Positions 18,086 through 27,256 of a DNA stretch of 64,000 nucleotides are shown piece by piece (position 1 is the stretch's first letter; every line of letters begins with the position of its first letter). The DNA is taken from positions 9,815 through 73,814 of the forward strand of contig CAZGIW010000007.1 of NCBI GenBank assembly GCA_964526285.1, written 5' to 3'. Position numbers and translations under genes: made by a program. Under the pieces are notes generated by a model. It worked only from the letters and a program-made list of their open reading frames with translations, was not told the DNA's origin and did no database searches. This DNA comes from CAYMAZ01 sp964526285. Lineage in GTDB: Bacteria; Bacteroidota; Bacteroidia; Bacteroidales; DTU049.

Positions 18086-19933
18086 ATGACTATGAAATAC
18101 ATAAAATTAATATTTTTAGGGTTTGTAGCTATTTTGTATTCAAAACAAATGAATGCCCAATGTGACGTTACAGCCAATATCAATCCTGCAGTAATTTGTG
18201 CCGGTGAAGCAGTAACATTAACAGCAACCGGTGGATGTGGTTTTTTGATGGCCAATGATTTTAATAACGGAACTCCAGGCACTGGATGGGTTGCTACAAC
18301 TGGGGTTGATTTTACCAATCCATGTGGAACTGGCCCTGATTTGATATATTTATGGATGGGAGATAATGTGCCTGTTCCACGCACCCTTACAACAGTTGAT
18401 TTTAATGTGGTAGGTGCCTGCGAAATCAGTTTCTGGATGAAATATGCAATTCAATCACAATCATCCCCATGCGAAGGACCTGATGAAATGGACGAAGGCA
18501 TTACTCTTCAGTATTCAATCAATTCTGGTGCTTCATGGGTAGATATAGCTTATTTTCGTCCTGATGGTGTGATTTTGGCAAATGCAATTCCTCCCGGATC
18601 AAATAACTCCTCCATTACAAATTACAATACCCCTTTTACAGTTTGGGCTCAGTATCAGTTTGCGGTTCCTCCTTTAGCTCAAACACCCAATACAAGATTT
18701 CGTTGGATTCAACAGGATATCACGAGCCTTGTTTATGATCACTGGGGCGTTGATGTGGTTGAAATTCTCTGCCCGTCAGGCACTGCAGTGCAATGGTCTC
18801 ATGGCCCTATAGTTTTGAACCCCCCTCAGGTTTTTCCTACTCAGGATACATGTTATGTTGTCACAGTGACAGATACAGTAACATGGTCAGGATCTGCTTC
18901 AGATACGGTTTGTGTTCAGGTAAATCCTGTTCCCAATGCCACATTCAATGTTGAATCACCAATCTGTTCAGATTTATTTACAAATATTCAGTACACCGGA
19001 AATGCCGGTTCAGGAGCTACTTATAGTTGGTTCTTCAGTGGCGGACAGGTTCTTTCAGGTACAGGTGTCGGACCCTATCAGGTTACATGGCCATTTGAAG
19101 GATGGCAGTATATCAGTCTCGAAGTTTCTGAAAATGGTTGTACGAGTCAGCCTTATTATGATAGTGTCTATGTAAACCTTGCTCCTACAGTTGTGTTCAC
19201 AGCAACACCAACCAGTGGTTGTATGCCGCTTACAGTTCAGTTTAATGATTTTACAGCTCCCACCGGAAGCAACTGGTATTGGTCATTCGGAGATGGATAC
19301 ACGTCAACAGATCAAAATCCACAATATACTTATACAGATCCGGGCGAATATACAGTTGGTTTAATTGTTGTCACTGATGCCGGATGTGATGATACGCTTA
19401 TTCGCCCAAATTATATTGAAGTCTATGGACAACCTGTAGCAGATTTTACATGGTTTCCTGAAGTTGGCAAAGTCTATGACCCCGTGATTACTTTCTACGC
19501 AGATAGTACATATTCAACTGATGGTTTATGGGATTTTGGAGATGGCACAACGTCAACAGATCTGCCAATTGCCGTACACACGTTTCCCGGAGTAGAAGAT
19601 TTATATTGTGTGACACTTGTTTTGTACAATGAACATGATTGTGCAGATACAGTGACCAAATGTTTGCAGATTATTGATGATATTCTCATTTTTCCAAATA
19701 TTATTACTCCAAACGGGGATGGATTCAATGATCAATTTGTTATTCCCAATGCTGATAAATATCCCAATAATATTTTGCAGGTATTCAATCGCTGGGGTAA
19801 GAAAGTATATGAACAACAAAATTATGATAATCAATGGGATGGAGGCGGACTCTCTGAAGGTACATATTTCTATATCTTCAGATATCTGGATCAGGAACAT
19901 CACGGTTCACTCACTATTCTGCGAGGGAATTAA
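18086..19933 (+). CDS. Reelin-like/PKD protein with T9SS type B sorting domain, paralogue B
   Basis: From the ATG at 18086 the product is about 615 aa (the ATG at 18092 is also possible). It has a signal peptide ending near QMNAQ and the same order as its paralogue: ANINPAVICAGEAVTL strands, a reelin-like region (LTTVDFNVVGACEISFWMKY, ITLQYSINSGASWVDI), Ig/PKD domains and a type B sorting domain. The N-terminal 245 or so residues differ from paralogue A at many positions and include a Pro/Gly/Asn-rich insertion (NAIPPGSNNSS), whereas the last 368 residues are identical. The N-terminal domain therefore carries the diversity while the scaffold and export signal are kept the same. It ends before a strong terminator. 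Confidence 0.88.
   Translation: MTMKYIKLIFLGFVAILYSKQMNAQCDVTANINPAVICAGEAVTLTATGGCGFLMANDFNNGTPGTGWVATTGVDFTNPCGTGPDLIYLWMGDNVPVPRTLTTVDFNVVGACEISFWMKYAIQSQSSPCEGPDEMDEGITLQYSINSGASWVDIAYFRPDGVILANAIPPGSNNSSITNYNTPFTVWAQYQFAVPPLAQTPNTRFRWIQQDITSLVYDHWGVDVVEILCPSGTAVQWSHGPIVLNPPQVFPTQDTCYVVTVTDTVTWSGSASDTVCVQVNPVPNATFNVESPICSDLFTNIQYTGNAGSGATYSWFFSGGQVLSGTGVGPYQVTWPFEGWQYISLEVSENGCTSQPYYDSVYVNLAPTVVFTATPTSGCMPLTVQFNDFTAPTGSNWYWSFGDGYTSTDQNPQYTYTDPGEYTVGLIVVTDAGCDDTLIRPNYIEVYGQPVADFTWFPEVGKVYDPVITFYADSTYSTDGLWDFGDGTTSTDLPIAVHTFPGVEDLYCVTLVLYNEHDCADTVTKCLQIIDDILIFPNIITPNGDGFNDQFVIPNADKYPNNILQVFNRWGKKVYEQQNYDNQWDGGGLSEGTYFYIFRYLDQEHHGSLTILRGN
18827..19933. repeat. 1107-bp long direct repeat, copy 2
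   Basis: This is the partner of 16350-17456. Identity stops exactly at the TAA stop codon on the 3' side, where flanking sequences differ (AAAAC after copy 1, TTAAAG after copy 2). Confidence 0.92.
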
Positions 19934-19955
19934 TTAAAGATAAAAAAAGTTCATT

Positions 19956-19982
19956 AAAAAGGCTGCATATGCAGCCTTTTTT
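19956..19982 (+). terminator. Intrinsic terminator after the second secreted pair
   Basis: The perfect palindrome GGCTGCATATGCAGCC (19961-19976) is preceded by five A and followed by six T, 28 bases after the stop. It separates the secreted-protein unit from the DNA glycosylase gene. Confidence 0.88.
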
Positions 19983-19998
19983 GTTATTTTGCACAATT

Positions 19999-20586
19999 AT
20001 GAAACATAAACTGAAAGAAGATTTCTATCTGAACACTGATGTGTGTTTCATTGCAAAAGCATTGCTTGGCAAAGAACTGGTAGTAAATTCATCCTCAGTG
20101 AATTCAGGAATTATTACGGAAACTGAAGCCTATGCAGGAATTACTGACAAAGCAAGTCATGCATGGAACAACAGAAGAACAAAAAGGACAGAAACAATGT
20201 ATCTGAAAGGGGGTGTAGCATATGTGTATTTGTGTTATGGCATACATTATTTGTTTAATGTGGTCACAAATTATGAACATGTTCCAGATGCTGTCTTGAT
20301 ACGTTCTGTTTTTCCCAAAGAAGGCATACCATCAAAAGGGATGAAAAAAGATATAATTTCCGGCACAGGCCCGGGAAGAGTGAGCAAAATTCTTGGAATT
20401 GATATGTCGTTCAACAAGGCAAAACTCACATCTGATGTGATTTTTATTCTTGATAACGGGATAAATATTCCTGATAATCAAATTGTTGCAGACCGCAGAA
20501 TTGGTGTTGACTATGCCGGAGAAGATGCTCTGCTACCATATCGTTATTACATTAACAGAGATTTTTTAACAAATACAATATTATAA
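19999..20586 (+). CDS. DNA-3-methyladenine glycosylase, AAG/MPG family
   Basis: The 195-aa enzyme removes alkylated purines such as 3-methyladenine from DNA in base excision repair. It shows GIITETEAYAGITDKASHAW, in which Glu43 matches the catalytic Glu of human AAG, followed by TKRTETMYLKGGVAYVYLCYG and GTGPGRVSKILGI, all typical of the family. The ATG at 19999 is preferred: an upstream frame would run through the terminator. The stop overlaps the start of the rRNA methyltransferase gene by one base (TAATG), so the two are translationally coupled. Confidence 0.92.
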   Translation: MKHKLKEDFYLNTDVCFIAKALLGKELVVNSSSVNSGIITETEAYAGITDKASHAWNNRRTKRTETMYLKGGVAYVYLCYGIHYLFNVVTNYEHVPDAVLIRSVFPKEGIPSKGMKKDIISGTGPGRVSKILGIDMSFNKAKLTSDVIFILDNGINIPDNQIVADRRIGVDYAGEDALLPYRYYINRDFLTNTIL

Positions 20587-21779
20587 TGAACAGAGCACAG
20601 ATTATTTTAAAAAAAGGAAAATATGATTCATTGCAAAGAAAACATCCCTGGGTATTTTCAGGAGCAGTGAAAGAAATACTTGGTAATCCCTCAGATGGTG
20701 ATTTGGTGGATATTTTCGGAGCAAAAGGAGAGTATTTTGGTTTTGGGCATTTTCAAAAAGGTTCAATTTGTGTTCGTATACTAAGTTTCGGGAAAGGAGA
20801 TGCAGATGTTGATTTTTTTATAGGCAGAATTAAGCAGGCATTATCTTTCAGATTGAAAATGGGTTATGGTTTTTCAGAAAGTGGAAAAGGAAACGCCTGG
20901 AGGCTTATCTTTGGAGAAGCAGATCAATTGTCAGGATTGATTGTTGACTTTTATAATGGGGTTGCTGTTATTCAGCCTCACAGTTCAGGGTTTCAAATGA
21001 ATACTCCAGTTATTACCGAAGCACTGAAACATGTTTTAGGTAGTCACTTACAAGCAGTGTTTTGTAAATTCAAAGATACATTACAGTCAGATGATAATAT
21101 CAGTGATTTATCCGGATTGTTGTATGGGGAATTGCCGGAAAAACTTGTTATAAGTGAATACGGAAATCAGTTTTATGTAGATGTTGCCGCTGGACAAAAA
21201 ACAGGTTTTTTTCTTGACCAAAGGGAAAACAGAAAAATTGTATCAGAGTATTCTAATGAAAAAAAAGTGCTGAATATGTTTTGTTATTCGGGTGGTTTTT
21301 CTGTTTCTGCCCTGAAAGGCGGCGCTGCTTTTGTTCATTCTGTTGATTCCTCTGCTTCAGCTGTTGAGATGGCAAAATCAAATCTGACACTCAACGGATA
21401 TGATACAGATGTGAATACATGTATTGTGTCAGATGCGTTTGAATATCTTGAAAAAATACATAATCAATATGATGTGATTATTCTTGATCCACCTGCTTAT
21501 GCCAAGCACAGCGATGCCAGACACAGGGCAGTGAAAGGGTATCAGCGTTTGAATACACTGGCCATAAAACAAGTTCGTCAGGGTGGTGTAATCTTTACCT
21601 ACAGTTGTTCTCAGGTTGTGGACAAACGCTTGTTTGAGAGTACTGTCATGTCTTCGGCAATTATTGCCGGCAGGCATGTTAGGATTGTTCAGGAACTGAC
21701 ACATGCTCCTTGCCATGCACATGCTATTACACATCCTGAAGGGAAATATCTAAAAGGTTTGATGTTGTATGTTGAATAG
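20586..21779 (+). CDS. RlmI-like class I SAM-dependent 23S rRNA methyltransferase
   Basis: The 397-aa protein has an N-terminal PUA domain (QIILKKGKYDSLQRKHPWVF), a central RlmI-type domain with GQKTGFFLDQRENR near residue 205, and a Rossmann methyltransferase domain with VLNMFCYSGGFSVSAL, the catalytic-type DPPAYAK and FTYSCSQ. RlmI methylates C1962 of E. coli 23S rRNA to 5-methylcytidine; specificity here is inferred from overall similarity. It overlaps the glycosylase stop by one base. Confidence 0.88.
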   Translation: MNRAQIILKKGKYDSLQRKHPWVFSGAVKEILGNPSDGDLVDIFGAKGEYFGFGHFQKGSICVRILSFGKGDADVDFFIGRIKQALSFRLKMGYGFSESGKGNAWRLIFGEADQLSGLIVDFYNGVAVIQPHSSGFQMNTPVITEALKHVLGSHLQAVFCKFKDTLQSDDNISDLSGLLYGELPEKLVISEYGNQFYVDVAAGQKTGFFLDQRENRKIVSEYSNEKKVLNMFCYSGGFSVSALKGGAAFVHSVDSSASAVEMAKSNLTLNGYDTDVNTCIVSDAFEYLEKIHNQYDVIILDPPAYAKHSDARHRAVKGYQRLNTLAIKQVRQGGVIFTYSCSQVVDKRLFESTVMSSAIIAGRHVRIVQELTHAPCHAHAITHPEGKYLKGLMLYVE

Positions 21780-21818
21780 TATTCCATTCTTTTTTTTCTG
21801 ATAAAATGAAAAAATTTA

Positions 21819-21826
21819 TACTTTTG
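21819..21826 (+). promoter_or_regulatory. Putative -7 promoter element of the GH3 fusion gene
   Basis: TACTTTTG matches TAnnTTTG, 27 bases before the ATG at 21853, in the short gap after the methyltransferase gene. Confidence 0.45.
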
Positions 21827-21852
21827 AAGTTGTAACACACGTTTTTGTATCT

Positions 21853-24801
21853 ATGAAGATAATCAGCATCATACTAATAATTTCCGGATTGATATTCATT
21901 CCGGCTTTGAAGAATATTCAGCCAGGGCAGGCCGAAGAAACTACTGTTCATAAGTTGGCAGTGAGAGAAATGATGAGTGAAATTTATGCTGATTCAGTAA
22001 TGAAAACACTCACTTTGGACGAAAAAATTGCTCAGCTGATTATGATGGATGTATATCCCAACAAAAACGAAAGTTATTATAAAACAATTGATAAATGGGT
22101 AAAAGATAAGAAAGTAGGAGGAATTATCATTTTCAGAGGTGAACCAGGGGAGATTAACAGATTGACTCACAGGTATTCATCTCAGGCAACTATTCCATTA
22201 TGGGTTGCGCTTGATGCAGAATGGGGTGTTTCAATGAGAGTGGACAGTATTCGCCGATTACCCTATGCCATGACATTGGGCGCCATAACAGACAATTATA
22301 TTGTTCGTGAGTATGGTCAGTGGGTTGCATCCCAGTGTATTCGTCTTGGAGTGAATATGAATATGGCACCTGTTGCTGATGTGAACAATAATCCCAGAAA
22401 TCCTGTTATTAATTACAGATCTTTTGGTGAAGATCCTGAAAATGTGGCAATCAAAGCAATTGCATACTATATGGGAATGAATGATGAAGGTGTTGTTGCT
22501 GTGGGCAAACACTTTCCCGGGCATGGAAATACTGATGCTGATTCTCATTATGAACTACCGCTTGTTAATGATAGCAGACAAGTGATTGATTCAGTGCATT
22601 TGTTTCCCTTTAAAGAATTAATAAAGTATGGATTACCCGGAATTATGTCTGCACACTTGTACATTCCTGCTATTGATCCCAGTAATAATCTGGCAAGTTC
22701 TTTATCACCTAAAGTGTTAAATGATTTGCTTCTGCAGGAAATGAATTATCATGGAATCGTTATCACAGATGCACTGGGTATGCAGGGGGTAAGTGATCAT
22801 TTTAAACCGGGAGAAATGGAAGTGTTGGCTCTATTGGCAGGTAATGATATTCTGCTGATGCCTCAGAAACCTCAGGTAGCAATTGACTCAATTAAAGCTG
22901 CTGTGTATTCCGGAAGAATTCCCCTTTCATTGATTGATGAAAAGTGTAAAAAAATATTGAAGTTTAAATATGTTTATTTGTCAGATTATCAGCTGATTGA
23001 CAACGCTAAAGGAATTCCTGCTGATTTGAACAATCAGGATTTGAATGACTTTATCTACAGGGTTCATAATCATGCAATGACACTGGTAGTCAATAATGAC
23101 AGCCTGATTCCTGTAAAAGATGTTCAGGGAAAGAAGAATGTTGTAGTGAGTGTTGGACGTCAAACTGAAACTGAGTTTGTAAGAACAATGAAACAATACG
23201 CTGCCTTTGATCATGTGATGGTAAGTCAGTCACCAGTTGAAATGGAAATCAACAGAACACTTTCAGCAATAGGAGATGCTGACAAGGTTATCATTTGCGT
23301 TTATGGGATGAACAACTCAGCCCGTAAACGATATGGGATCAATGAATCTGTTGCCCGGTTTATTTACAGAGTCTCTTCCAGGCATAAGGTAGGTCTTGTT
23401 TTATTTGGAAATCCGTATGGTTTAAATTATTTGTCAGAGATTTCATGGCTCAAATCAGTCATTGTTGCCTATGAAGAATGTGAAGAAAGCGAGAGATCAG
23501 CAGCGATGGGAGTATGTGGTTTATTGCCATTCAGGGGAAAGTTGCCCGTAAGTGCCGGAGGATTCAGTGCTGGAACTGGACATATTGATAGTTTTAAAAA
23601 GGGGTTGGAAATTGTTGACCCTCTGGATTTGAAAGTAAATTTGAAAGCACTTGAATCAATTGATAGTTGTGTGTTTGATGCTATAGATAAAGGTGCAATG
23701 CCTGGTTGTCAGATTGTCATTGCATGGCATGGAAAAGTTTTCTTTCATAAATCATTTGGCTATCATACCTATGAAAATGAAATTCCCGTCCGAAATTCGG
23801 ATCTTTATGATTTGGCTTCTTTAACAAAAATTCTGGCTACCACAGCTGCTGTTATGAAATTGTTCAGTGAAGAGAAAATTGCACTTAACGACCAGTTGAA
23901 GAAACATCTGTTATGGACTCGTGATTCACCTATCGGCAATCTTACAATATCCGAAATCATGTGTCATCAGAGTGGTCTTGTGGGCTGGATTCCATTTTAT
24001 AAGAATATTGTAACAAGTGATTCTGTTAGAAATATTTATTTGGCAGATAAATATTCTCCTGAATTTGCTTTGCCTGTAGCAGATGACCTTTGGTTAATGA
24101 CATCATATAAAGACACTCTCTATCAAAAAATACTGGATACAAAGATTCAGAGAAAAAGATACAAATACAGTGATCTGGGTTTTATTTTACTGAGAGAGCT
24201 CATTGAAAATGTGACAGGTGTGGGATTTGATGAATATCTTCATACAACTTTTTACAAGCCAATGCAGTTGAATACAATGACTTTTAATCCATTGGATAAA
24301 TTCAATAAAAGCCGCATTGTTCCCACTGAACTTGATACAGTATTTCGCAATCAGTTGGTTCATGGTTACGTACATGATCCTGCTGCTGCTATGCTTGGCG
24401 GATTTTCAGGTCATGCCGGATTGTTTGGAAATGCTTTGGATGTGGCAGCAATGATGCAAATGTTTCTGGATTACGGCAAATACGGGGGACACAGGTATCT
24501 GGATTCCACTACAGTTTCGAAGTTTACATCCAAACAGTTTCCAGCTAATAGAAGAGCACTGGGTTTTGATCGTCCTGATAATATGAGAGACAAAGGAAAT
24601 TCCTGTGAACAGGCTTCTAATCTAAGTTTTGGTCACACAGGTTTTACCGGTACTTTTGCCTGGGCAGATCCAAAACATGGTCTTGTGGTTGTTTTTCTTT
24701 CAAACAGGGTGTATCCTGATGCTGAAAACAGAAAACTGGGATCACTTAAAGTAAGGAAGAAAGTCCAGAAATATGCATACAAAGCCATACACGTTCAATA
24801 A
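21853..24801 (+). CDS. Glycoside hydrolase family 3 (NagZ-like) fused to a serine hydrolase (class C beta-lactamase-like)
   Basis: The 982-aa protein has an N-terminal signal or anchor (residues 3-18). A GH3 domain (about 45-370) carries KHFPGHGNTDADSH near 219-232, which holds the Asp-His pair used by NagZ-type beta-N-acetylhexosaminidases as general acid/base, and ITDALGMQGV near 304-313 with the likely Asp nucleophile. A GH3 C-terminal-like region follows to about 570. The last 380 residues resemble class C beta-lactamases and DD-peptidases: SLTK with nucleophile Ser near 656, a YSD motif near 771 and an HTG motif (FGHTGFTGT) near 930. The pairing suggests periplasmic peptidoglycan turnover in which one chain trims GlcNAc and acts on peptide or ester bonds. 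Similar fusions are seen in other Bacteroidota. Confidence 0.9.
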   Translation: MKIISIILIISGLIFIPALKNIQPGQAEETTVHKLAVREMMSEIYADSVMKTLTLDEKIAQLIMMDVYPNKNESYYKTIDKWVKDKKVGGIIIFRGEPGEINRLTHRYSSQATIPLWVALDAEWGVSMRVDSIRRLPYAMTLGAITDNYIVREYGQWVASQCIRLGVNMNMAPVADVNNNPRNPVINYRSFGEDPENVAIKAIAYYMGMNDEGVVAVGKHFPGHGNTDADSHYELPLVNDSRQVIDSVHLFPFKELIKYGLPGIMSAHLYIPAIDPSNNLASSLSPKVLNDLLLQEMNYHGIVITDALGMQGVSDHFKPGEMEVLALLAGNDILLMPQKPQVAIDSIKAAVYSGRIPLSLIDEKCKKILKFKYVYLSDYQLIDNAKGIPADLNNQDLNDFIYRVHNHAMTLVVNNDSLIPVKDVQGKKNVVVSVGRQTETEFVRTMKQYAAFDHVMVSQSPVEMEINRTLSAIGDADKVIICVYGMNNSARKRYGINESVARFIYRVSSRHKVGLVLFGNPYGLNYLSEISWLKSVIVAYEECEESERSAAMGVCGLLPFRGKLPVSAGGFSAGTGHIDSFKKGLEIVDPLDLKVNLKALESIDSCVFDAIDKGAMPGCQIVIAWHGKVFFHKSFGYHTYENEIPVRNSDLYDLASLTKILATTAAVMKLFSEEKIALNDQLKKHLLWTRDSPIGNLTISEIMCHQSGLVGWIPFYKNIVTSDSVRNIYLADKYSPEFALPVADDLWLMTSYKDTLYQKILDTKIQRKRYKYSDLGFILLRELIENVTGVGFDEYLHTTFYKPMQLNTMTFNPLDKFNKSRIVPTELDTVFRNQLVHGYVHDPAAAMLGGFSGHAGLFGNALDVAAMMQMFLDYGKYGGHRYLDSTTVSKFTSKQFPANRRALGFDRPDNMRDKGNSCEQASNLSFGHTGFTGTFAWADPKHGLVVVFLSNRVYPDAENRKLGSLKVRKKVQKYAYKAIHVQ

Positions 24802-24813
24802 ATAATTTAGCCT

Positions 24814-26931
24814 ATGGGTAGTAAAAAAACACCACAAAAAAAGCATAAACAACAACACCAAAATAAGGTTGTTCAAGAGCAGCCCAATCAAGTAAAAGGT
24901 TTTTTTAAAAATCCTAAAACTCCTTTATATCTGATGTTGTTAATTGGAGTGGCTACACTTGTTGTTTATTTCAGAGCAACAGGGTATGGATTTATTTATA
25001 ACTGGGATGATGCAGGATACATTTTGAAGAATGATTATATCAAAACATTGAATATGTCTTCGGTTGCAGAAATATTCAGTTCGTTTTATATGCACAACTA
25101 TCATCCGCTCACTTCGCTCACCTATGCTATTGAGTATAGCTTTGTTGGTGAAAGCGCCTGGCTATATCATTTGAACAATATTTTACTTCATCTTGCCAAC
25201 ACATGGCTTGTGTTTGTTCTGTTTACAAAAGTTTTTAAAAATCGTCAGCTACCCGCAATATTCATTGCAGCATTGTTTGCTCTTCATCCAATGCACGTAG
25301 AATCCGTGGCATGGATATCTGAACGGAAAGATGTTTTATATACACTCTTTTTTCTACTTGCTTTGATTCGTTATATGAAATATTTGGAAACAGGGAAAAT
25401 GTCAGAATTTATCTATACTTCAATCTTTTTTCTCTTATCATGCCTCAGCAAATCTGCTGCTGTTACTCTTCCTGTTCTTTTATTTGCCTTTGATTATTTA
25501 CAGAAAAGAAAATTTTCCAAAATTCTGGTGCTTGAAAAAATTCCATTATTTGCAATTTCACTGATTTTTGGAATTCTTGCAATTCGATCTCAGGATACTG
25601 CAATACAGGATCTCACCCCAATGTTGTCTTTGTTTGAAAGAATTCTCATAGTTTGTTGGGGAACCCTGCTTTATATTGTAAAAACCATATTGCCTTTCCA
25701 TTTATCTGCTTTTTATCCCTATCCACTTAAAATAGATGATGTACTGCCTTGGTATTATTATTTAGCGCCTCTTTTTGTTATTGCTCTCGGAATTGTCATT
25801 TGGTATTCCAAAAAATGGGGTAGAGAAGTAATATTTGGATTTGCATTTTTCTTTATTACCATTTCTCTTGTGTTACAACTCATGCCCGTTGGTGGTGCCA
25901 TCATTGCCGAAAGATATACCTATGTGCCATATTTGGGATTGTTCTTTATTATGGTTTTACCTCTAAGGGCACTATATGAGAATAAACAGGGAAGGGATTA
26001 TAAAAATTCTTTATTATACACCAGATTATTGACAATTCTTGTTGTCGTATTTTCAATTTTGTCATTCAATAGGGTTGCCTATTGGAAAGACGGAGATATC
26101 TTGTTTACAGATGTTATTGAAAAATATCCCAAATTTCCATATGCCTATAATAACAGAGGATTTTTATACTTTGATTATTATGCACTGAAATTCTATGCAG
26201 ATAACGAAGTGAAAAAGAATGCTTACGTTGAAAAGGCATATAATGATTACACCATGGCTATTGGTCTTGACCCAACTTATGCTGGTGCTTATGCCAATCG
26301 TGCAGTATTATTGTATAATACAGGCAAGCCCCAGGCTGCTTTACAGGATTTTAATATTTTACTTACTTTAGATCCTGAAAATAAAGACGGTTTAATTGGA
26401 AGAGCAAATACACTGAGCACGCTGGAAATGTTTGAAAAAGCTTTACCTGATTATAATTCATATCTCAAAATCAATGATGATGATGCAAAAGCGTGGCTAT
26501 GGCGAGGCATTGCCTTTTCAAAAACAGGAGATAATGAAAGTGCTTTGCCCGATTTTGAAAAAACCATACAACTATTGCCCGATGATTATGAGGCATACTA
26601 TTGGAAAGGAATCACCCTGCATCAGTTGAAGAGGCATAAAGAAGCTGTGGAATTTTTAAGCAAAGCCATAGCATTTCAGCCGGATAATTATGAAATATAC
26701 TCCTGGCGGGGTCTTGCATATTTTGAACTCAAGGATTATGATAAAGCCCTTGCAGATTTCTCAACTGCCATTGATTTGAATCCTGAAGAGCTCTCTTCAT
26801 ATGTAAACCGTAGTCTTTGTTATAACGAACAAGGACAGTATCAACTTGCTTTTAATGACTTGATATTTGCTGCAGAAAGAGGCATGCCAATAAGCCGGGA
26901 CTATTATGAGAGTTTGGTAAGGAAGAAATAA
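24814..26931 (+). CDS. Multi-pass membrane protein with C-terminal TPR repeats, TMTC-like glycosyltransferase candidate
   Basis: The 705-aa protein starts with a basic, Gln-rich cytoplasmic tail (KKTPQKKHKQQHQNK), then about ten hydrophobic helices (about 35-430), then six or so TPR units (about 440-690; YNNRGFLYFDYYAL, AYANRAVLLYNTGKPQAALQDF, WLWRGIAFSKTG). The first loop has YNWDDAGYI and NYHPLTSLTYAIEY, the pattern of GT-C type enzymes related to eukaryotic TMTC O-mannosyltransferases, where an acidic pair in the first loop is catalytic. I infer a lipid-linked-sugar-dependent glycosyltransferase acting outside the inner membrane. It follows the GH3 gene by 12 bases. Bacteroidota are known to O-glycosylate secreted proteins, which would suit the many secreted products here. 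Confidence 0.8.
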   Translation: MGSKKTPQKKHKQQHQNKVVQEQPNQVKGFFKNPKTPLYLMLLIGVATLVVYFRATGYGFIYNWDDAGYILKNDYIKTLNMSSVAEIFSSFYMHNYHPLTSLTYAIEYSFVGESAWLYHLNNILLHLANTWLVFVLFTKVFKNRQLPAIFIAALFALHPMHVESVAWISERKDVLYTLFFLLALIRYMKYLETGKMSEFIYTSIFFLLSCLSKSAAVTLPVLLFAFDYLQKRKFSKILVLEKIPLFAISLIFGILAIRSQDTAIQDLTPMLSLFERILIVCWGTLLYIVKTILPFHLSAFYPYPLKIDDVLPWYYYLAPLFVIALGIVIWYSKKWGREVIFGFAFFFITISLVLQLMPVGGAIIAERYTYVPYLGLFFIMVLPLRALYENKQGRDYKNSLLYTRLLTILVVVFSILSFNRVAYWKDGDILFTDVIEKYPKFPYAYNNRGFLYFDYYALKFYADNEVKKNAYVEKAYNDYTMAIGLDPTYAGAYANRAVLLYNTGKPQAALQDFNILLTLDPENKDGLIGRANTLSTLEMFEKALPDYNSYLKINDDDAKAWLWRGIAFSKTGDNESALPDFEKTIQLLPDDYEAYYWKGITLHQLKRHKEAVEFLSKAIAFQPDNYEIYSWRGLAYFELKDYDKALADFSTAIDLNPEELSSYVNRSLCYNEQGQYQLAFNDLIFAAERGMPISRDYYESLVRKK

Positions 26932-26981
26932 ATATCAGATATTGAATTGTTTAGTCCAATAAAAAAGCTGAAGTTGTTTTA

Positions 26982-27245
26982 TTACTCATCTTCTTTTTTG
27001 CCTGCATTCATTAATTGTGGGGTTGCTGGTTCTGCTGTTTTTTTGTTTTGGTATTGCTTTTTATCTGATGTCATAAGTTGAGGCGTTTCCTGAACATGTT
27101 TATCAGCTTTGTTTGTTAAAGTATCATCTTTTTGTGATGTAGTTTCAGAAACTGCCAGTTTAGGCTCAGTAGTGGTTTTCTCCTGTTGAGCAAAAATCAG
27201 TTGACTTGTGAATACAAATAGTAGTATACTTATGAGAGTTTTCAT
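26982..27245 (-). CDS. Small secreted Lys/Thr/Gln-rich protein of unknown function
   Basis: The 87-aa product has a signal peptide (MKTLISILLFVFTSQLIFAQ, cleavage after residue 20 likely). The remainder is low-complexity, hydrophilic and Lys/Thr/Gln-rich, with two similar short units, ETPQLMTSDKKQ and ATPQLMNAGKKE. It is probably disordered. It is the last gene of a minus-strand run, 11 bases after the collagen-like gene, so it may be cotranscribed with it. No family is recognised. Confidence 0.6.
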   Translation of the reverse strand: MKTLISILLFVFTSQLIFAQQEKTTTEPKLAVSETTSQKDDTLTNKADKHVQETPQLMTSDKKQYQNKKTAEPATPQLMNAGKKEDE

Positions 27246-27256
27246 GATTTCATATA

